Shown: positions 34,801-51,300, numbered from the stretch's first letter. The stretch: 64,000 nt of DNA from Takakia lepidozioides (GCA_030704615.1 CM060732.1:60183053-60247052), one strand, 5' to 3'. The notes: generated by a model not told the origin, from the sequence alone. Translations and numbers: made by a program.

Positions 34801-36115
34801 TTTTCCTTCCTTTCTCTTCTCATGTTTGTTGTGGTTGCCACAGGCAGTCATTCACAATGCATTTGATGCGGTTGATGACTTCGTGGGCAGTGGTGTGCGA
34901 TGTTTGGTACCTTGAGCCGCAAACCTTACGTCCTGGTGAGACGTCCATTGAGTTCGCTGAAAGGTGCATACACAGAGAACCCATTGGTGATTCTTTGGCT
35001 CTCCCTCAGTATCTGTGAAGTGAGTTACATTCAAGTTTGTCCGTTTGAGGATATTCCCTGAATAAATCCTGGAACTATTTACCGTGGATGTTTGTATCGT
35101 ATATGTGCATATCTACATTGACGTAAGAGTACCACATGGAGAATGCCATGAAGACTGAGTTGATATCGCAAATGTCCTGCCCACAAATTAGACAAGTTAT
35201 GTGATGCTGTGTCATATGCCATTTTGTGATAGCATCCTCTGTAAGCAGCCTGCGAAAATTATTTAGAGTGGAATGATTATGTTGGATGTCTGGTTGGAAC
35301 TTAGTATGTATTCAGTGCCCGTTCGAACAAAGGTCATATTTAACTTTCGTGATAGGAGACCTAATGTCAATGATGGCATAGCCAATGCTGAACCAACAAA
35401 CTTCAAGTCAGTGAGACCATTCAAGCACTAAAGGCACTGTTCAACTCTCAAAGCGTCGAAAATAATTTGAATGGATTCAATGTGGCAGGGTGCGAGATAT
35501 GCTAGCGAAGAGGGCAGGCATAAAGAAAGTACCATGGGATGGATACCTGAAGTATTACCGACCCAGCCCAAAGCTCACTGAGAAGAAGTATGCCTTGCTT
35601 CTCTCTTTCACATGATCTCAAACTCAACATTGATTATCAGGGATAATATTCAAATCGTGCCTGACTAACTTTGCACAACTTCGCTTGGTCATACCAATTT
35701 GTTAGAGGGCGATTCCACCGGACTGGGAAGAAATGACATTTTTGATATTATGACCACGGAACATCTGCTGCTCAGAGCACATCTCTTGGCTGTGCTCATC
35801 GTGTAACTTTTTCTTCTTACCAGGACCCTGGTGTGCTCCAGTCCCTAGGTTATGTCCAAAATGTCTTTATGGTTTTGTCATTTATACAGAATGCTCTCTG
35901 CTGTCCCAAACATGATACCAGAAAAGCCATATGTTAATGCACACCAACTCAGAGAGCTGCTTTTTAAAAACCCTCTAATAATTTGGTGTTGATCGAAAAA
36001 TGAGTTCACCCCTGTGACGACACTCATCCATGTTTGGTAGTGTGATTTGTTGTCGCTTTGCAGACAACAGAAGTTTTCGGAAGCTGTGATCCGACGGTTG
36101 CAAAGGGGGTCATAA
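25825..36115 (+). CDS. GPAT9: Glycerol-3-phosphate acyltransferase 9 (endoplasmic reticulum)
   Basis: Adds an acyl group to sn-glycerol-3-phosphate, the first committed step of membrane lipid and oil synthesis in the ER. Twelve exons join in frame: 25825-25982, 26371-26428, 26866-26984, 28180-28279, 28920-29015, 29508-29604, 32006-32093, 32455-32551, 34144-34229, 34844-34963, 35489-35587 and 36064-36115 (TAA). The product is 389 residues; Arabidopsis GPAT9 is about 376. Visible are ISPVLNEAASAIID, two membrane segments (VYLAPLWCLGVIVRYCILFP and MLLTVGWIIFLGLFIPVHIA), and the acyltransferase motifs NHTSMID (HX4D), GCIWFNR, FPEGTCVN and CPIAIKYN. The end is KVPWDGYLKYYRPSPK and SEAVIRRLQRGS. 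Exon 1 ends at an unusual donor (CT|GTATCC) and its N-terminus diverges from seed-plant proteins; all other joins are standard. Introns hold many LINE fragments. Confidence 0.94.
27060..27425 (+). mobile_element. LINE 3' fragment (family 1), sense strand
   Basis: In GPAT9 intron 3. It encodes the C-terminal zinc-knuckle region seen at 30230-30560 on the other strand (CPICGLPQDNSHFLI, FRTIKNIVAAPLF, VEPKAPGPVG). It ends with a diverged copy of the family's terminal string (GCTACGGCAAACCACATCTT, 27395-27414). Stops interrupt it. Confidence 0.7.
29786..29835 (+). mobile_element. Solo LINE 3' tail (family 1)
   Basis: A copy of the family's terminal string, GGCCACAAGGCTAAGGCAAA followed by CAACGTCTTATGAGTA, with nothing else of the element. 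This looks like an extremely 5'-truncated insertion. It lies in GPAT9 intron 6. Confidence 0.75.
30125..31380 (-). mobile_element. 5'-truncated LINE (family 1), RT C-terminus and zinc knuckle
   Basis: On the minus strand an open frame of about 220 codons (31307-30648) reads the end of a LINE reverse transcriptase: VSKCAVMAFKDRG upstream, then PSYTYLGVEISSNCNRDAHI, KTMLCRVIRPALECASAIWV and GEFGIPSLSSQRDEFKVRWW. The zinc-knuckle block follows (CGQPEDIIHFLIYCPGFSHQ, 30511-30452). The 3' untranslated tail ends in the string also found solo elsewhere in this gene (about 30135-30180). The 5' part of ORF2 is missing. It lies in GPAT9 intron 6, opposite to the gene. Confidence 0.82.
31381..31765 (-). 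mobile_element. Two further truncated LINE tails in tandem (family 1)
   Basis: 31381-31670 repeats 30135-30415 at about 85-90 percent (3' tail and zinc-knuckle edge). It is then joined to a short piece matching about 30800-30830, with the middle deleted. 31715-31765 is one more copy of the terminal string only. The order suggests repeated insertion of truncated copies into older ones, or local tandem duplication. Confidence 0.75.
32640..32715 (-). mobile_element. Solo LINE 3' tail (family 1)
   Basis: Copy of the terminal string with adjoining tail (CATAAGACGTTGTTTGCCGT ... CCACGTCCAGTTTGGCC on the plus strand). In GPAT9 intron 8. Confidence 0.7.
32740..33000 (+). mobile_element. LINE zinc-knuckle fragment (family 1), sense strand, rearranged
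   Basis: The plus strand reads YPEDNINFLIRCLVSSHQRV, RNIKNIVPAPLFTNF and EPKALALLG, matching the fragment at 27060-27425. It is preceded by short direct and inverted copies of GATATTGTCTTCAGG (32740-32840). In GPAT9 intron 8. Confidence 0.65.
33075..33120 (-). mobile_element. Solo LINE 3' tail (family 1)
   Basis: Copy of the terminal string (ACTCATAAGACGTTGTTTGA ... GCCTTGTGGCC on the plus strand), in GPAT9 intron 8. Confidence 0.7.
33251..33272. repeat. GAAAT pentanucleotide microsatellite
   Basis: Four tandem GAAAT units in GPAT9 intron 8, close to the 3' end of the family 2 LINE. They may be its target-site or tail repeat. Confidence 0.85.
33360..33896 (-). mobile_element. LINE 3' fragment (family 2)
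   Basis: An open frame of about 178 codons on the minus strand encodes a different LINE C-terminus: LVLRDDRILRPNYLSASLSP, LGRFRVGSHNLRIETGRW, and then a zinc-knuckle-like block CPACIGRSKEIETEEHFFYC. It shares no sequence with family 1. The 5' part is absent. In GPAT9 intron 8, opposite to the gene. Confidence 0.8.
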
Positions 36116-38155
36116 ATGGTTGAAGGCTGGTTTTGCTATTATTTTGGGACAGCATCTTAAGGCTGTGTCGGTGTGCTTTTGCTATACCAGCTTTGTGGTC
36201 CATATTGCATAGTGCAATTGCAACAGGAGGGAATTTAGTTAACATGAGATGGGTGGCACTGGAAATGTTTCTTTAGAAGATTTGACCAGGAGCCCTGAGT
36301 AAATTTGCACTAACATTTTAGACCAATGGATCGAGCGAAAGAGAAGAACATGGTAGGTTAAGAGCTGGCTGCTTTTTACGCAGGAAAACTTCTTTCATTC
36401 TAGCCAGAAACAATCTTTATGGTCCCCTGAGGCAGTGCTCATCCTATAGAAGTTGGTTAGAAACTGCTATATTCTTTTGGAGGAATTTGTCTACAGTATC
36501 CTGAATGTCAACAAAGCTTGTGTCGGGATCTCCTTTATAAATAAATTGGGTCTTCATTGTGACCCAGGTGTTGACCACTGACATCTTATTGCAATGGAAG
36601 CTGGTGTGTTTGTACCACTGCTGCTTATCACCCTTGCCTTCATCATAGCTACGTGGAATGAATGGGAACCAAGCACAGATCCAGCACATCTGTATTTGGC
36701 CCAACCCAGAGATCCAAGCATGTAAGTTTGGTAAGTGACATGGTGAGTTCTGAGTAGCACTATCAGTTCCTTTGTTGGATGAATGGCCATTCTCAAACTT
36801 GTGGGCAGATCCTATTAGACAAGGTTTGGGTAGTATCCCTGGTCATCCCAGAAACTAAATGTGGTCAAGTGATAAGATCATCAAAGAGAAGAGGGTGATA
36901 CCTCCAAAGAAAACTCAGTGAACTGTACTTACCACAAATAACATGTTGACTGTCACAGCTAATCAAACATCAGTCACTGAAAAAATTGGGATTTATGAGG
37001 CAGCCTGTTTTGCAAATCAGAAACTAGCATTTGTCAAAGCAACAGAGAACCTGGTGGATTTCATTCCAATGGGGCACAATTGTCTCATTTCCATGCCATG
37101 TACTTCCACACATGAGAGGCACCACTGAGAGTCTATAAATTGTCCAAGACTATCTAGTCATCGCATTAGTATCTTTGTCAAGGGTAAAGCTCTTGACCCC
37201 AAACATGTATGGGCATAGACTTTCCACTATAAGATCAGTCCCCATCTCTCATCATGTAAAAGTCCATAACCAACATGAACTTCATGAGATTCACCAGTAG
37301 TGCTCCCGAAAGGTCAGAGTTGGTCGTACAACAGAGAGCACCCTCATTCCTGACCAACCCAGACATTTGCCACTAGTGTACAGTGATAGTCCTTAACACT
37401 GTATAGCTGGACTTTCTATGCAACAAAAATGACTACATTTACACTTGACATGGCAAGATCTGGGGGAGAAGTGCAGAGCAATGCCCTGACTGCAGAGACC
37501 ACATTCAGCACAATCACCAGTAGACTAGACAACAAGCTAAGGGAAAAAAAGGTACAGGCACAAGATTGAAAGTGGAAACTTAGCCATTGAAGATCTTAAC
37601 ATGGACACATTAGAACACAGCTATGGGAAGTAGCTCCATTTCCTTGTTTGACAAGATACTTGTCCCTGAAAATAGACCTGGCTGAACAATCATATGCGTC
37701 ACCATTTCCAGAAAAGTTGCATCAGCATGAATACATGCAATCTAGTTTGAGCAGAAATTGCGAAAGACTGCTAAATTGCCTTCACAGGCAAGCGCCCATA
37801 ACTAGAATACACTGTCGGATAATATTAGAGAGTGATGCATCTAATCTAAATGCATAAGCACAAACTGTCCATCACCGGCGGGTGAGGTCAAGTGAAGTGA
37901 TGACAGGATCATCAGGGTGTGGAAAGGAGTGGTAACAATTCCAACAGCCCACGCAAATCTTTTCAACACATCCAAGCGCACAAGGCAGCCTTTCTCATAA
38001 TTGAGCCTGGTTTGGCTCCGACCAAGCCTGTCAGACAAGAATAATATGCCTGACATCAGGTCATGAAATTACTACCGAAAGTCCCAGAAACAACTTGCGA
38101 GAATATCCTGTTCAGGTCACCAATTTTTGAAAGGGAACATAAACCCAACTCATCC
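36116..38155. other. Convergent intergenic region, no gene recognised
   Basis: This lies between the GPAT9 and L1-domain gene stop codons, so it should hold both 3' ends. It includes a short repeat (36590-36690) shared with the LysM duplication. No coding domain is visible. Confidence 0.5.
36600..36680 (+). repeat. Third copy of a short repeat found in the LysM gene intron
   Basis: The plus strand (CTGCTTATCACCCTTGCCTT, then CATCATAGCTACGTGGAATG) matches the minus strand of about 680-745 and 9440-9500. It encodes a hydrophobic block (LLITLA..IIA.WNEWE) in each. This implies a dispersed repeat, not part of the LysM coding region. Confidence 0.7.
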
Positions 38156-39100
38156 TTAGCCTTGTGTGGCGGGCACCTCGGCACCCTCCTCAGCCTTGAT
38201 CCTTCGTACCTTTCTCAAAGAGCCCTTGCTTCCCTTTATTCTAGGAACTTTGTTGGGGCGATCCAAATCGTCGCTCTCATGCTTCGATTTAATTGCAAAA
38301 GACTCTGACTGAATTTTCAAGGGCAATTGCGGGAGTGCTTGATACAAAGGCAGCGCAACTGACTCCACAGTCTTAAGAAACAGTGCCCGAATGTTGTTCC
38401 ATTTCCTTGGAACTACGTTTGCAATGCCCTCTATAACAGCCTTCACATTGTCAACAATCTCTTCCCTTGACTGAGAAAATCTAGCCACTTTGACCACACT
38501 ACAAGTACCTCCGCCCACATAGAGAAAAGTTGATTCCCGGGCCGTGGCTATCTGGCCTTGCCAATTGCTTCGGGTGAGGTTCACAGGGATGGGATGTTTT
38601 TTCTTCTTGTAGAACGTCTTTCCCAACAGCTTTGGAAGCACAGGCAGGATGCGCTCGTCCGCAAGGAACAGATCATATGAACCACACAGCTTCCGCTTGG
38701 CTTCAAACGCAAAGTAGTCGGTCTTGAGCTTAGAGAGGGCGATGACCTTGGATATGGCGAGGTTCTCTTCTACCACTTTCTGCTTAGCGTCCTTCGCCTT
38801 GATCCCCGACTTGTCGCGATCACTCACTAACAAACAGACTTCATGCGGGACATCTGAGGGGAAAAGGGGATGAGGGAGGGAGATACGAAACGGGTTAGTA
38901 CGGTCGCGCTCTGGCATCGTCTTAAGCGCCACCACAACGTAGAGAAGCTCGTCATCCTCCAAAAGCTGAGCTTTCTCCTTCCTCTTCTGCGAATCCGACC
39001 ACTTGATCAGCGCGTTCACAGCTTTTTCTACCAAGGCCTCGTCCACTCTTCCACTCGACACTGGTGGAGCTGCCGTGGCTTGCTCCAGCGTGAGCACCAT
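38156..39100 (-). CDS. Ribosomal L1 domain-containing protein (RSL1D1/UTP30-like)
   Basis: Nucleolar L1-fold protein, in known relatives linked to pre-ribosome maturation. A single exon of 314 residues runs from ATG at 39100 to TAA at 38156. The L1 domain covers about residues 20-250: VEKAVNALIKWSDSQKRKEK, LLEDDELLYVVVALKTMPER, then VCLLVSDRDKSGIKAKDAKQ, YDLFLADERILPVLPKLLGK, FYKKKKHPIPVNLTRSNWQG and STFLYVGGGTCSVVKVARFS. The C-terminus is short and basic (PRIKGSKGSLRKVRRIK), suiting a nucleolar signal. It lacks the long Lys-rich tail of animal RSL1D1, as plant homologs do. It diverges from RPS23 across 468 bp, so two ribosome-related genes share a promoter region. Confidence 0.9.
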   Translation of the reverse strand: MVLTLEQATAAPPVSSGRVDEALVEKAVNALIKWSDSQKRKEKAQLLEDDELLYVVVALKTMPERDRTNPFRISLPHPLFPSDVPHEVCLLVSDRDKSGIKAKDAKQKVVEENLAISKVIALSKLKTDYFAFEAKRKLCGSYDLFLADERILPVLPKLLGKTFYKKKKHPIPVNLTRSNWQGQIATARESTFLYVGGGTCSVVKVARFSQSREEIVDNVKAVIEGIANVVPRKWNNIRALFLKTVESVALPLYQALPQLPLKIQSESFAIKSKHESDDLDRPNKVPRIKGSKGSLRKVRRIKAEEGAEVPATQG

Positions 39101-39568
39101 GGCTTAAACCCAACCCAGAATTCTCTTCTCCTCCTCCGTCCCTGAAATACAATCGCTCTGATCTATCTATCACCAACAACGGCATATGCACAAGCAACAA
39201 GCAAATCTTCAACCTCTTCCATGCACAGACTCGAGATCTCTCTCCCTCCCTCTTCTCTTCCTCACTGCTCTGCAGCGGCTAAGAATTAGGGTTTTAGCTC
39301 ACCCATGAACGAACGATATGAACTGTGGCGACGATGACGTGGTGACACGTCACACACCCTATGTAACCCCGTCGCCTCTTCGTCTGAAATGCTTCGCGAG
39401 TCCGAGCCTGTGGAACAATCCCGAAGCAGCAGGCTCGGCAACGCTACCCTAAAGCACACAGATCCACAAACAGATTTCCTTCTCTTCACCTTCTGCGGTC
39501 GGCGCTACCCTGTCTCGCAGCGTCTCGGATCACATCTGTACTCTGGTCTTGAATTGAATCCAGTCACC
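39101..39568. promoter_or_regulatory. Shared promoter region of L1-domain gene and RPS23, with telo-box
   Basis: 468 bp separate the divergent start codons. At 39286-39295 the sequence ATTAGGGTTTT contains a telo-box (AAACCCTAA on the minus strand), an element common in plant promoters of ribosomal and translation genes. Pyrimidine-rich stretches (39235-39265) probably belong to a leader. Sharing of the element by both genes is inference. Confidence 0.6.
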
Positions 39569-41050
<1,482 letters not shown>

Positions 41051-42855
41051 GAAAAGGGAGATATGGAGTTGACAAATTTGCTAGTCAGTTCAAGGGAATC
41101 CATCCAGTTCCTTTCCATCTGTATGGTCACTATTATTCTGGAATGATGCCTGTCAAGAGCAGCTCCTCTTGTAAGAAGGGGCTACGCTTCTTACTTTGTA
41201 TGCATTCCAAATGACTCTTATCACCACTTCATCTCTTTTGCATTTCAAGTTGTTTTGGGCTCCATTGGGCTCTACATGAGAGGAACAACGAACATGTCCA
41301 GACTTACACAGATGCTTTTCCGAATGGCTTCTGTGACTTGGTGACTTAAGTGAATGATATAGGAAACTTGGATTTGTGGAAACCACACCAACACTTAAAA
41401 CAATTTCCTTCTGAATACTCAGTGCAAACTCTGAAGTTTGTAGTTGAAGCATAGAATGAAGAATGCAAGCAGCACATTGGCAGCGGATGGTTCTCTGATA
41501 AGCTTACTACTTGCAGACTGGGTATTGGCATGTGTAGCCTCAATCCTGAAGGCGGAAATATTTCTGCGTGTGTTGCCTGAAATCTGAAGGGACAGACTTT
41601 TTAGCCTCCAAACTACCTCTATGGAGGGAAGGGAATATCTTGTCTCCAGTAGGGAACCATTTAGACGACTTCAACGGTATTTAAAGATGTGGGATAGAAA
41701 CTTAGCCTACTCTTCAGTAGTGTTCTTACTCTTAAATAGTGTTCCAAGTTCCAATTGTGACAGTAGCTGCAATGCATTAAGTGCTAAAGTGCTGTCAAGT
41801 ATTTCCTGCTCTGAAAATATCAGGGGAGAATAGCAGGGTGTGGAGCTCAACGCATTTGATCTCAAGAATACAACATTCACAAAGCAAGTGTAAATGAGAA
41901 GAGACATAAGAGCCTGGAAGTTGGCATGCAGGATGAGATATGGCTAGAGAGGGAGCAGTCACAGGCAAGGTGGTCAGTATGGATGGCCTTCTCCCCCCAA
42001 CTGGAACACCTCTCCCAAGTGTGCATGCATAGAGGCTGGCTGCTAATCCTACAGGAAGTAGACACGTATGACACTTAACTCTGCTAGTGTTCAATGGTAG
42101 ATGCAGTAGTGCTGAAAGAGGTAGTAGCAAACAAATTGCAACTTCTTGCTTTAATTAAGCGCGTCTTACGAGAGACATCACATAGTACTCTAAACGGCAA
42201 AAGACCCAACACCTTAAAACTGTTGCACATTTCACACTTGTCCACCTAGGAATAATAGATCAGTTCTGGCTGGCTCTAACTCTCCCCAGTTTTCTCCACA
42301 GTTAGTTCCCTAGGCAATTTTTTGAAACCAGAAGTCCCTGGATGCAAATTGGAAGTCCTCTTTGTTGACCTTGGAAGTATTTGAGGCCCCTGCCTTCTGA
42401 AGTGCGCACGAACTAGAAACGGTTTTGCACTCCAGAGAGACCTACCAAGGACGCAGGTCCAGGGACATGGCACGTCTCAATTGATTACATGTTGGATGCC
42501 CGCGCAAAAAACCTTTCGTTGACATTGACCATACCCTTATGGCGACACAAGGCCCCAATCTAGGCACCTGACAGGGCAGGCCACTACTACCCCTGTGTCA
42601 ACCATACCGTTACAAGCTAAAGGCAGAACCCCTTTTTGTCAACCGTTACACGCTAAGTCATCCTCCGCTGGAACTGCTTAAACATGGCCTCACAGGACAA
42701 TAAAGCTGCAGGTCGCTTCACTGCTCCAACAATAGGTATACTGAAAGTTACCAAATGAGACGAAAGGAAGTAATCATCCCCTTTTACAAAGCTGGAAAGA
42801 AAAAGGAGACAGAACAAGAGAAGAGGTGTTCCACTGTATTGCCAGTTGCCAGCTG
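41051..42855. other. Convergent intergenic region, no gene recognised
   Basis: This lies between the stop codons of RPS23 (plus) and the shaggy-like kinase (minus). A pair of similar strings (GTCAACCATACCGTTACAAG and GTCAACCGTTACACG, about 42598-42653) is the only structure noticed. Open frames on both strands lack known domains. Confidence 0.5.
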
Positions 42856-47277
<4,422 letters not shown>

Positions 47278-49030
47278 GACCTCCGACAACTCATCAGACT
47301 TGAGAATCGAGCATTTGGCATTTTTTACACCAACTCACTTCAGACTAACACAAACAAGCAGATGAGACAGAAAGTTCATCTGCTGTCATTGCAAAACAGC
47401 AGGAGTACTTCCTTTGACACAAGGCAGTACTCAGCATCTCTTCCAGGACGTCTGCAGGCTGCCCACTGACAGCATGAACCGTAAGATACAGTTCATTACG
47501 AGATGAAAAGCGAGCATTATAAACTACAAATAGAAGGGTGTGCTATCGGCTGTGTAAATGCAGGAGAGTCATCTCCCTCAGATCCAAATTCCCAAATTCA
47601 TCAAATCCCACCGAACAAGTCCCTCTATATCTCAGCAATTACAAACATGGAAAAGGCTCAGCAGTCAACACCACAAGACAGCCGGAGAGAAAATTGCTGG
47701 TTGAAAAGTGATTGCAGCAGCCTTATGGCCCCTGCGGCAGAGTAAAAAATAGAGGAGGACAACAATTACTAGCTCAGTACTTCAATCTGCACTCCAAGCA
47801 CTCAAAAGCGTCCATGACTACAAGCACATCGTTCCTTGGATGTATTAGCCAAACTGGCATGTTGATCGACATGAAGAGATAGAGGGTCCCAGTCAGATAC
47901 AAGGCAATGCAGGCCTTCTCTCAGATTTCCACCCCTCTGCCTCAGCATGAGATTTGTGCCAATGTAGAAGGGAGTTATCCTAAGTTGCACACTGTCAGTG
48001 ACCGCTCCTCAGTTGGTCGAAACTAGTAAAGGCATCCATACCATTCGTGACGCTGAGAAACCTCAAGCATCAAGGGCGTAATCACTTCGACGGTGTACCC
48101 ATTAACACCCCTACCAGTGGCAGTAGAAGCATACGCTTTCTCAAGCCTAAACACTGGTACATGAAAGCGTTACAACAAAAAACCATACAAAGTCGAAAGA
48201 TTACCCCATACAACATATCCACAGCGAGTTTCAGCAGTATGCAAATACCATCGGAGCAACGAAGGCAGGGAAGTACTGACATTTTCAGAGACAGATGAAC
48301 GGCCCGACGCAAAGCTCTTCAAACGGCGCATGACATGCATGGCAACAAGACCACCGTCCACTCTCTCCCATCAGCTTTCCGCCTCTCTTCCCCTACCCTC
48401 CCTCCCATATCTCATTGCTCCCTTGCCTCTATCTCGCAGCCGCTCCCATTGGATCTCCAGTCCGTAATCGCCGCTGTGATTCCCTCCTCCCTACAATCAA
48501 ATGCAGCTCTCTCTAGTGTTCTCAGGACCTGCCCCGTCCGTCTGTGGACTGTTTTGAGTACCTCTCAATCACAACTGCCTACCTCTGCCTCTTCGTCTCT
48601 CTCTGCAATCTCCGTCCCTCCCTCAATCTCTTCCGATACTCTGTCCAGATGGCATCCTCCAGACTGCGCTTCCCTGCTGATGAATACCACGTGGCCACCC
48701 GTCCGGAACAGCCCCAAGCCCCCTGTCTTCCACACTCATACGCATCAAGTCTGGTGTCTCCCACCAGAAAAAAAAACAACTCTAGTCTCTCCAACCCACC
48801 AACACTCCACCTACCATCAAAGCTGCACCACAAACACAAGCCTTTCCTCCCTCAATCCCTTCCCAAGCCACCACTCCCTCCACTCCCAACTTACCCCACA
48901 CATCCACCTCCCTTCCTTCTCTGCTCCCACAGGTCAACCACAGCCCCTCCTCTCCCTTTGCCCCTCACTCCATTTTCCCTACTCCCTCCATTGAACTAAA
49001 ATCTTTTCTGTCTCCCTCTCCTTCTCCCTC
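47278..49030. other. Upstream region of the shaggy-like kinase, no gene recognised
   Basis: This probably holds the kinase 5' leader, perhaps with a leader intron, and its promoter. From 48350 to 49030 the plus strand is strongly pyrimidine-rich, which produces long open frames full of Pro, Ser, Thr and Leu in overlapping registers. None shows a domain, so I treat them as composition artefacts. Confidence 0.5.
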
Positions 49031-49043
49031 TCCTTCTCTGTCC

Positions 49044-49048
<5 letters not shown>

Positions 49049-49089
<41 letters not shown>

Positions 49090-49100
49090 GTCTCTTTCCT
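49049..49100. repeat. CT microsatellite
   Basis: About 20 TC units with two short interruptions, at the end of a longer pyrimidine-rich stretch. Confidence 0.95.
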
Positions 49101-49709
49101 GCCTCGCTCGGGGACACGCCAGCCAAAGTCACGCCCCTTCTCTTACCGAGCCCGGACCGGTTTACCGGGTGCCGCGCCTAACCCCTGGTTAAGGGGACCC
49201 GTGCCCCCTTCTCTCCCAACACTCTTATTCTCCCCCATTTTTTTTTAAGTCGGGCAGTCGCACTTGGCGGCGGATGTGCGACGGAGTTTCACTGACACTG
49301 GCGGATGTATGTGGGATGGATGAAACTATTTCACATTCATCGTTGATCAGTTCAACCACTACTACTGCACTGCCCTTTCTGAGCACTTTTAAGACTTTCC
49401 AATAATTTTCCTTTTCCACGTGGCGGCCAGGCTACAGCCTCGAGTGTCCGCCGTAAATTTTGATAAATCCAACGATGCAAGAATTTTATTTTTTTTGTTT
49501 TTAAGAACAGGGGACAGTGGTCCTGGAAATTTATTGAAAGTAAGGAATTCTTTTATGACACATGATCCACTCCACCGTCCGCATGTTAATTGGACACCAT
49601 CCGTTCGATAGTTCTTCGCTTTGGAGTTTCGGATCAATGGTTCATTTTTGGGAGGGCTCTGTTGCCACTCAGGAGTACGGTCAGCTCCAACCGTAATGAA
49701 TTTGCAAGG

Positions 49710-49733
49710 CGGGGGGGGGGAGGGGGGGGGGGG
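49710..49733. repeat. Guanine homopolymer tract
   Basis: Runs of 11 and 13 or so G separated by one A, followed by a GAGAGA string. Strong G-quadruplex potential. Base count may be affected by sequencing error. Confidence 0.9.
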
Positions 49734-50640
49734 ACAGAAAGAGAGAGATGACGCTAACCAAAGTTAGCGTAAATAAGAGCCTCTTCCACTTCAAGTGCAA
49801 GCGCACTTATGAGTGATCACTTAGTTAGTAGTATCCTAGACTTATTACATTATCGGTAGGTTTGAAAATTTACATGGCAAATTATGAAATGGAATAAATG
49901 TCAAACAAACATCAGGGCCATCATAAGGGCATGATATCTTTGTCTTCCTACTTTTAGCACAACAATTTCCTAATAACTCACTCAAACAAAGACCATCCAC
50001 AAAACATGTGTGCTTCAGCTGTTGCACTAAATTTAGTGCACTAGAGACATATCATGCTTGGATGCGCGTGTAATCATGGGGTCAAATTTATTCATAATTG
50101 TGGGTTTTTGTCCACAATTTAAGTTGGGTGAGTGCTCATGACTCCGCCCATGTTATAACCAGCTCCGCATGTCCATTATAATTGCCGCAACATCACTACA
50201 AGTTGGACAACATGTCTGCCTCCACTCCTTTGCCTTCTTATATAAGCAAAACATGACTTTGCAAACACGTTCAGTGTGCGCAAAAGACATGTATCAAGTT
50301 CTTCTCCCTTTGTTACCCCCACACTCTCCACATACAAAAGAGTGGGTTCCAGTGTTTTATCCCGCAAAAATTTGCAGGTTTTCTTCTAACGAGAAAGTTC
50401 TTCTCTCAAGCCAACTAGAGTCACAAGAAAGGGAAATTTTATCTCACAAAAATTTGGGGGTTTTCTTCTGATTAGAGAGTTATTTTCTCAACCCAACTCG
50501 AGTCATAGGACAAGGAAAAGACTCACGAAAGCTGTAGGGAGTCGGCACGTCGGCACTCACTCATCTCCCAAGAAAACAAAACAGAGGGGCAGTAAAAGCT
50601 CACATGCCAAAGCGGGCAACAACAGACGGAGAGTGAGAAA
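49734..50640. other. No recognisable gene; LTR-like AT-rich stretch with tandem repeat
   Basis: Contains the tandem repeat at 50360-50518. The sequence from about 50040 to 50470 reads like a leader or LTR of a retroelement by general character (short motifs around GACAACATGTC and a TATATAAGC box at 50239), but no second copy is in the window. Confidence 0.35.
50360..50518. repeat. Two-copy tandem repeat of about 78 bp
   Basis: Two adjacent units share CAAAAATTTG, GGTTTTCTTCT, GAGAGTT or GAGAAAGTT, TTCTCAA, CCAACT, GAGTCA and a final AAGG-AAA block, at about 75-80 percent identity. Confidence 0.75.
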
Positions 50641-51010
50641 GGGCCACGGAGCGCAGAGCACAGCTCAACCCTGCAGCCCTGGCCCGCACTCTGCCCCACA
50701 CTCTCGCGGATCAACCTGTTTCTCATCCACATCTGTTCATCCCCGTCGCCGTCCTGCGCAGACGCCAATCGAGCGGCCGGGCAGCAGCTAAATTTCAGAT
50801 CCACCACACCGGTTCCGACACGACTCGAACCGGGTAACTGGTCTCGCTCGTCCAACCGGGGCGGGCGCGGTCCTCAAACGGCGCGTGGGCGCGCGCACAG
50901 GAAGCGCTGCGGCCGCCGCGCCGTTCAATCCGCGCGGAGGACCGCGCGGTCGCACGGACGTGGCGACGTGGCGCCGTCCTCCCCGTTTTGGCGACCACTT
51001 CCATTTACAT
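50640..51010. other. CpG-rich island without a recognised gene
   Basis: GC content and CpG density jump well above the flanks (for example the string GGGCGCGCGCACAGG near 50888). On the minus strand an ATG at 51004 opens a 69-codon Arg/Ala/Ser-rich frame, MEVVAKTGRTAPRRHVRATA, with no known domain. It could be a promoter and first exon of a minus-strand gene or a relic of a GC-rich element. Confidence 0.4.
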
Positions 51011-51240
51011 ACATCTCAACCACACCATTAAACCCCCAATTAATCCCCCCTGACCAACCTACTAACCCATCCGGCAGCGACCCGGATGTCACTAAACTGG
51101 CGACTAATGACAAGCCCCACATCACTAAACCGCCCCGCCCATCCTGGGCGACCTAAACTAAGCCCAACACACTGGTCTTTGCCGGATGACCGGCATTACC
51201 GTCACCGGGAGTGGGACGCCCTTTTCAGACCGGCCGCGGT

Positions 51241-51300
51241 TCTCTGGCGCCCTGGACGCCGGCACCACCATAGCAATCCGCGGTTCAAATCCCACATGGG
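51241..51300 (+). other. Pol III B-box-like site, possible SINE head
   Basis: CGGTTCAAATCCC (51280-51292) is a good B-box. An A-box-like stretch (TCTCTGGCGCCCTGG, 51241-51255) lies about 35 bases before it. It does not fold as a full tRNA. Confidence 0.3.

Noticed and set aside
48335-48994. Open plus-strand frame of 219 codons upstream of the kinase
   Set aside because: Two long frames overlap in the same pyrimidine-rich stretch and are both dominated by Pro, Ser, Thr and Leu. This is explained by base composition; no domain is visible.
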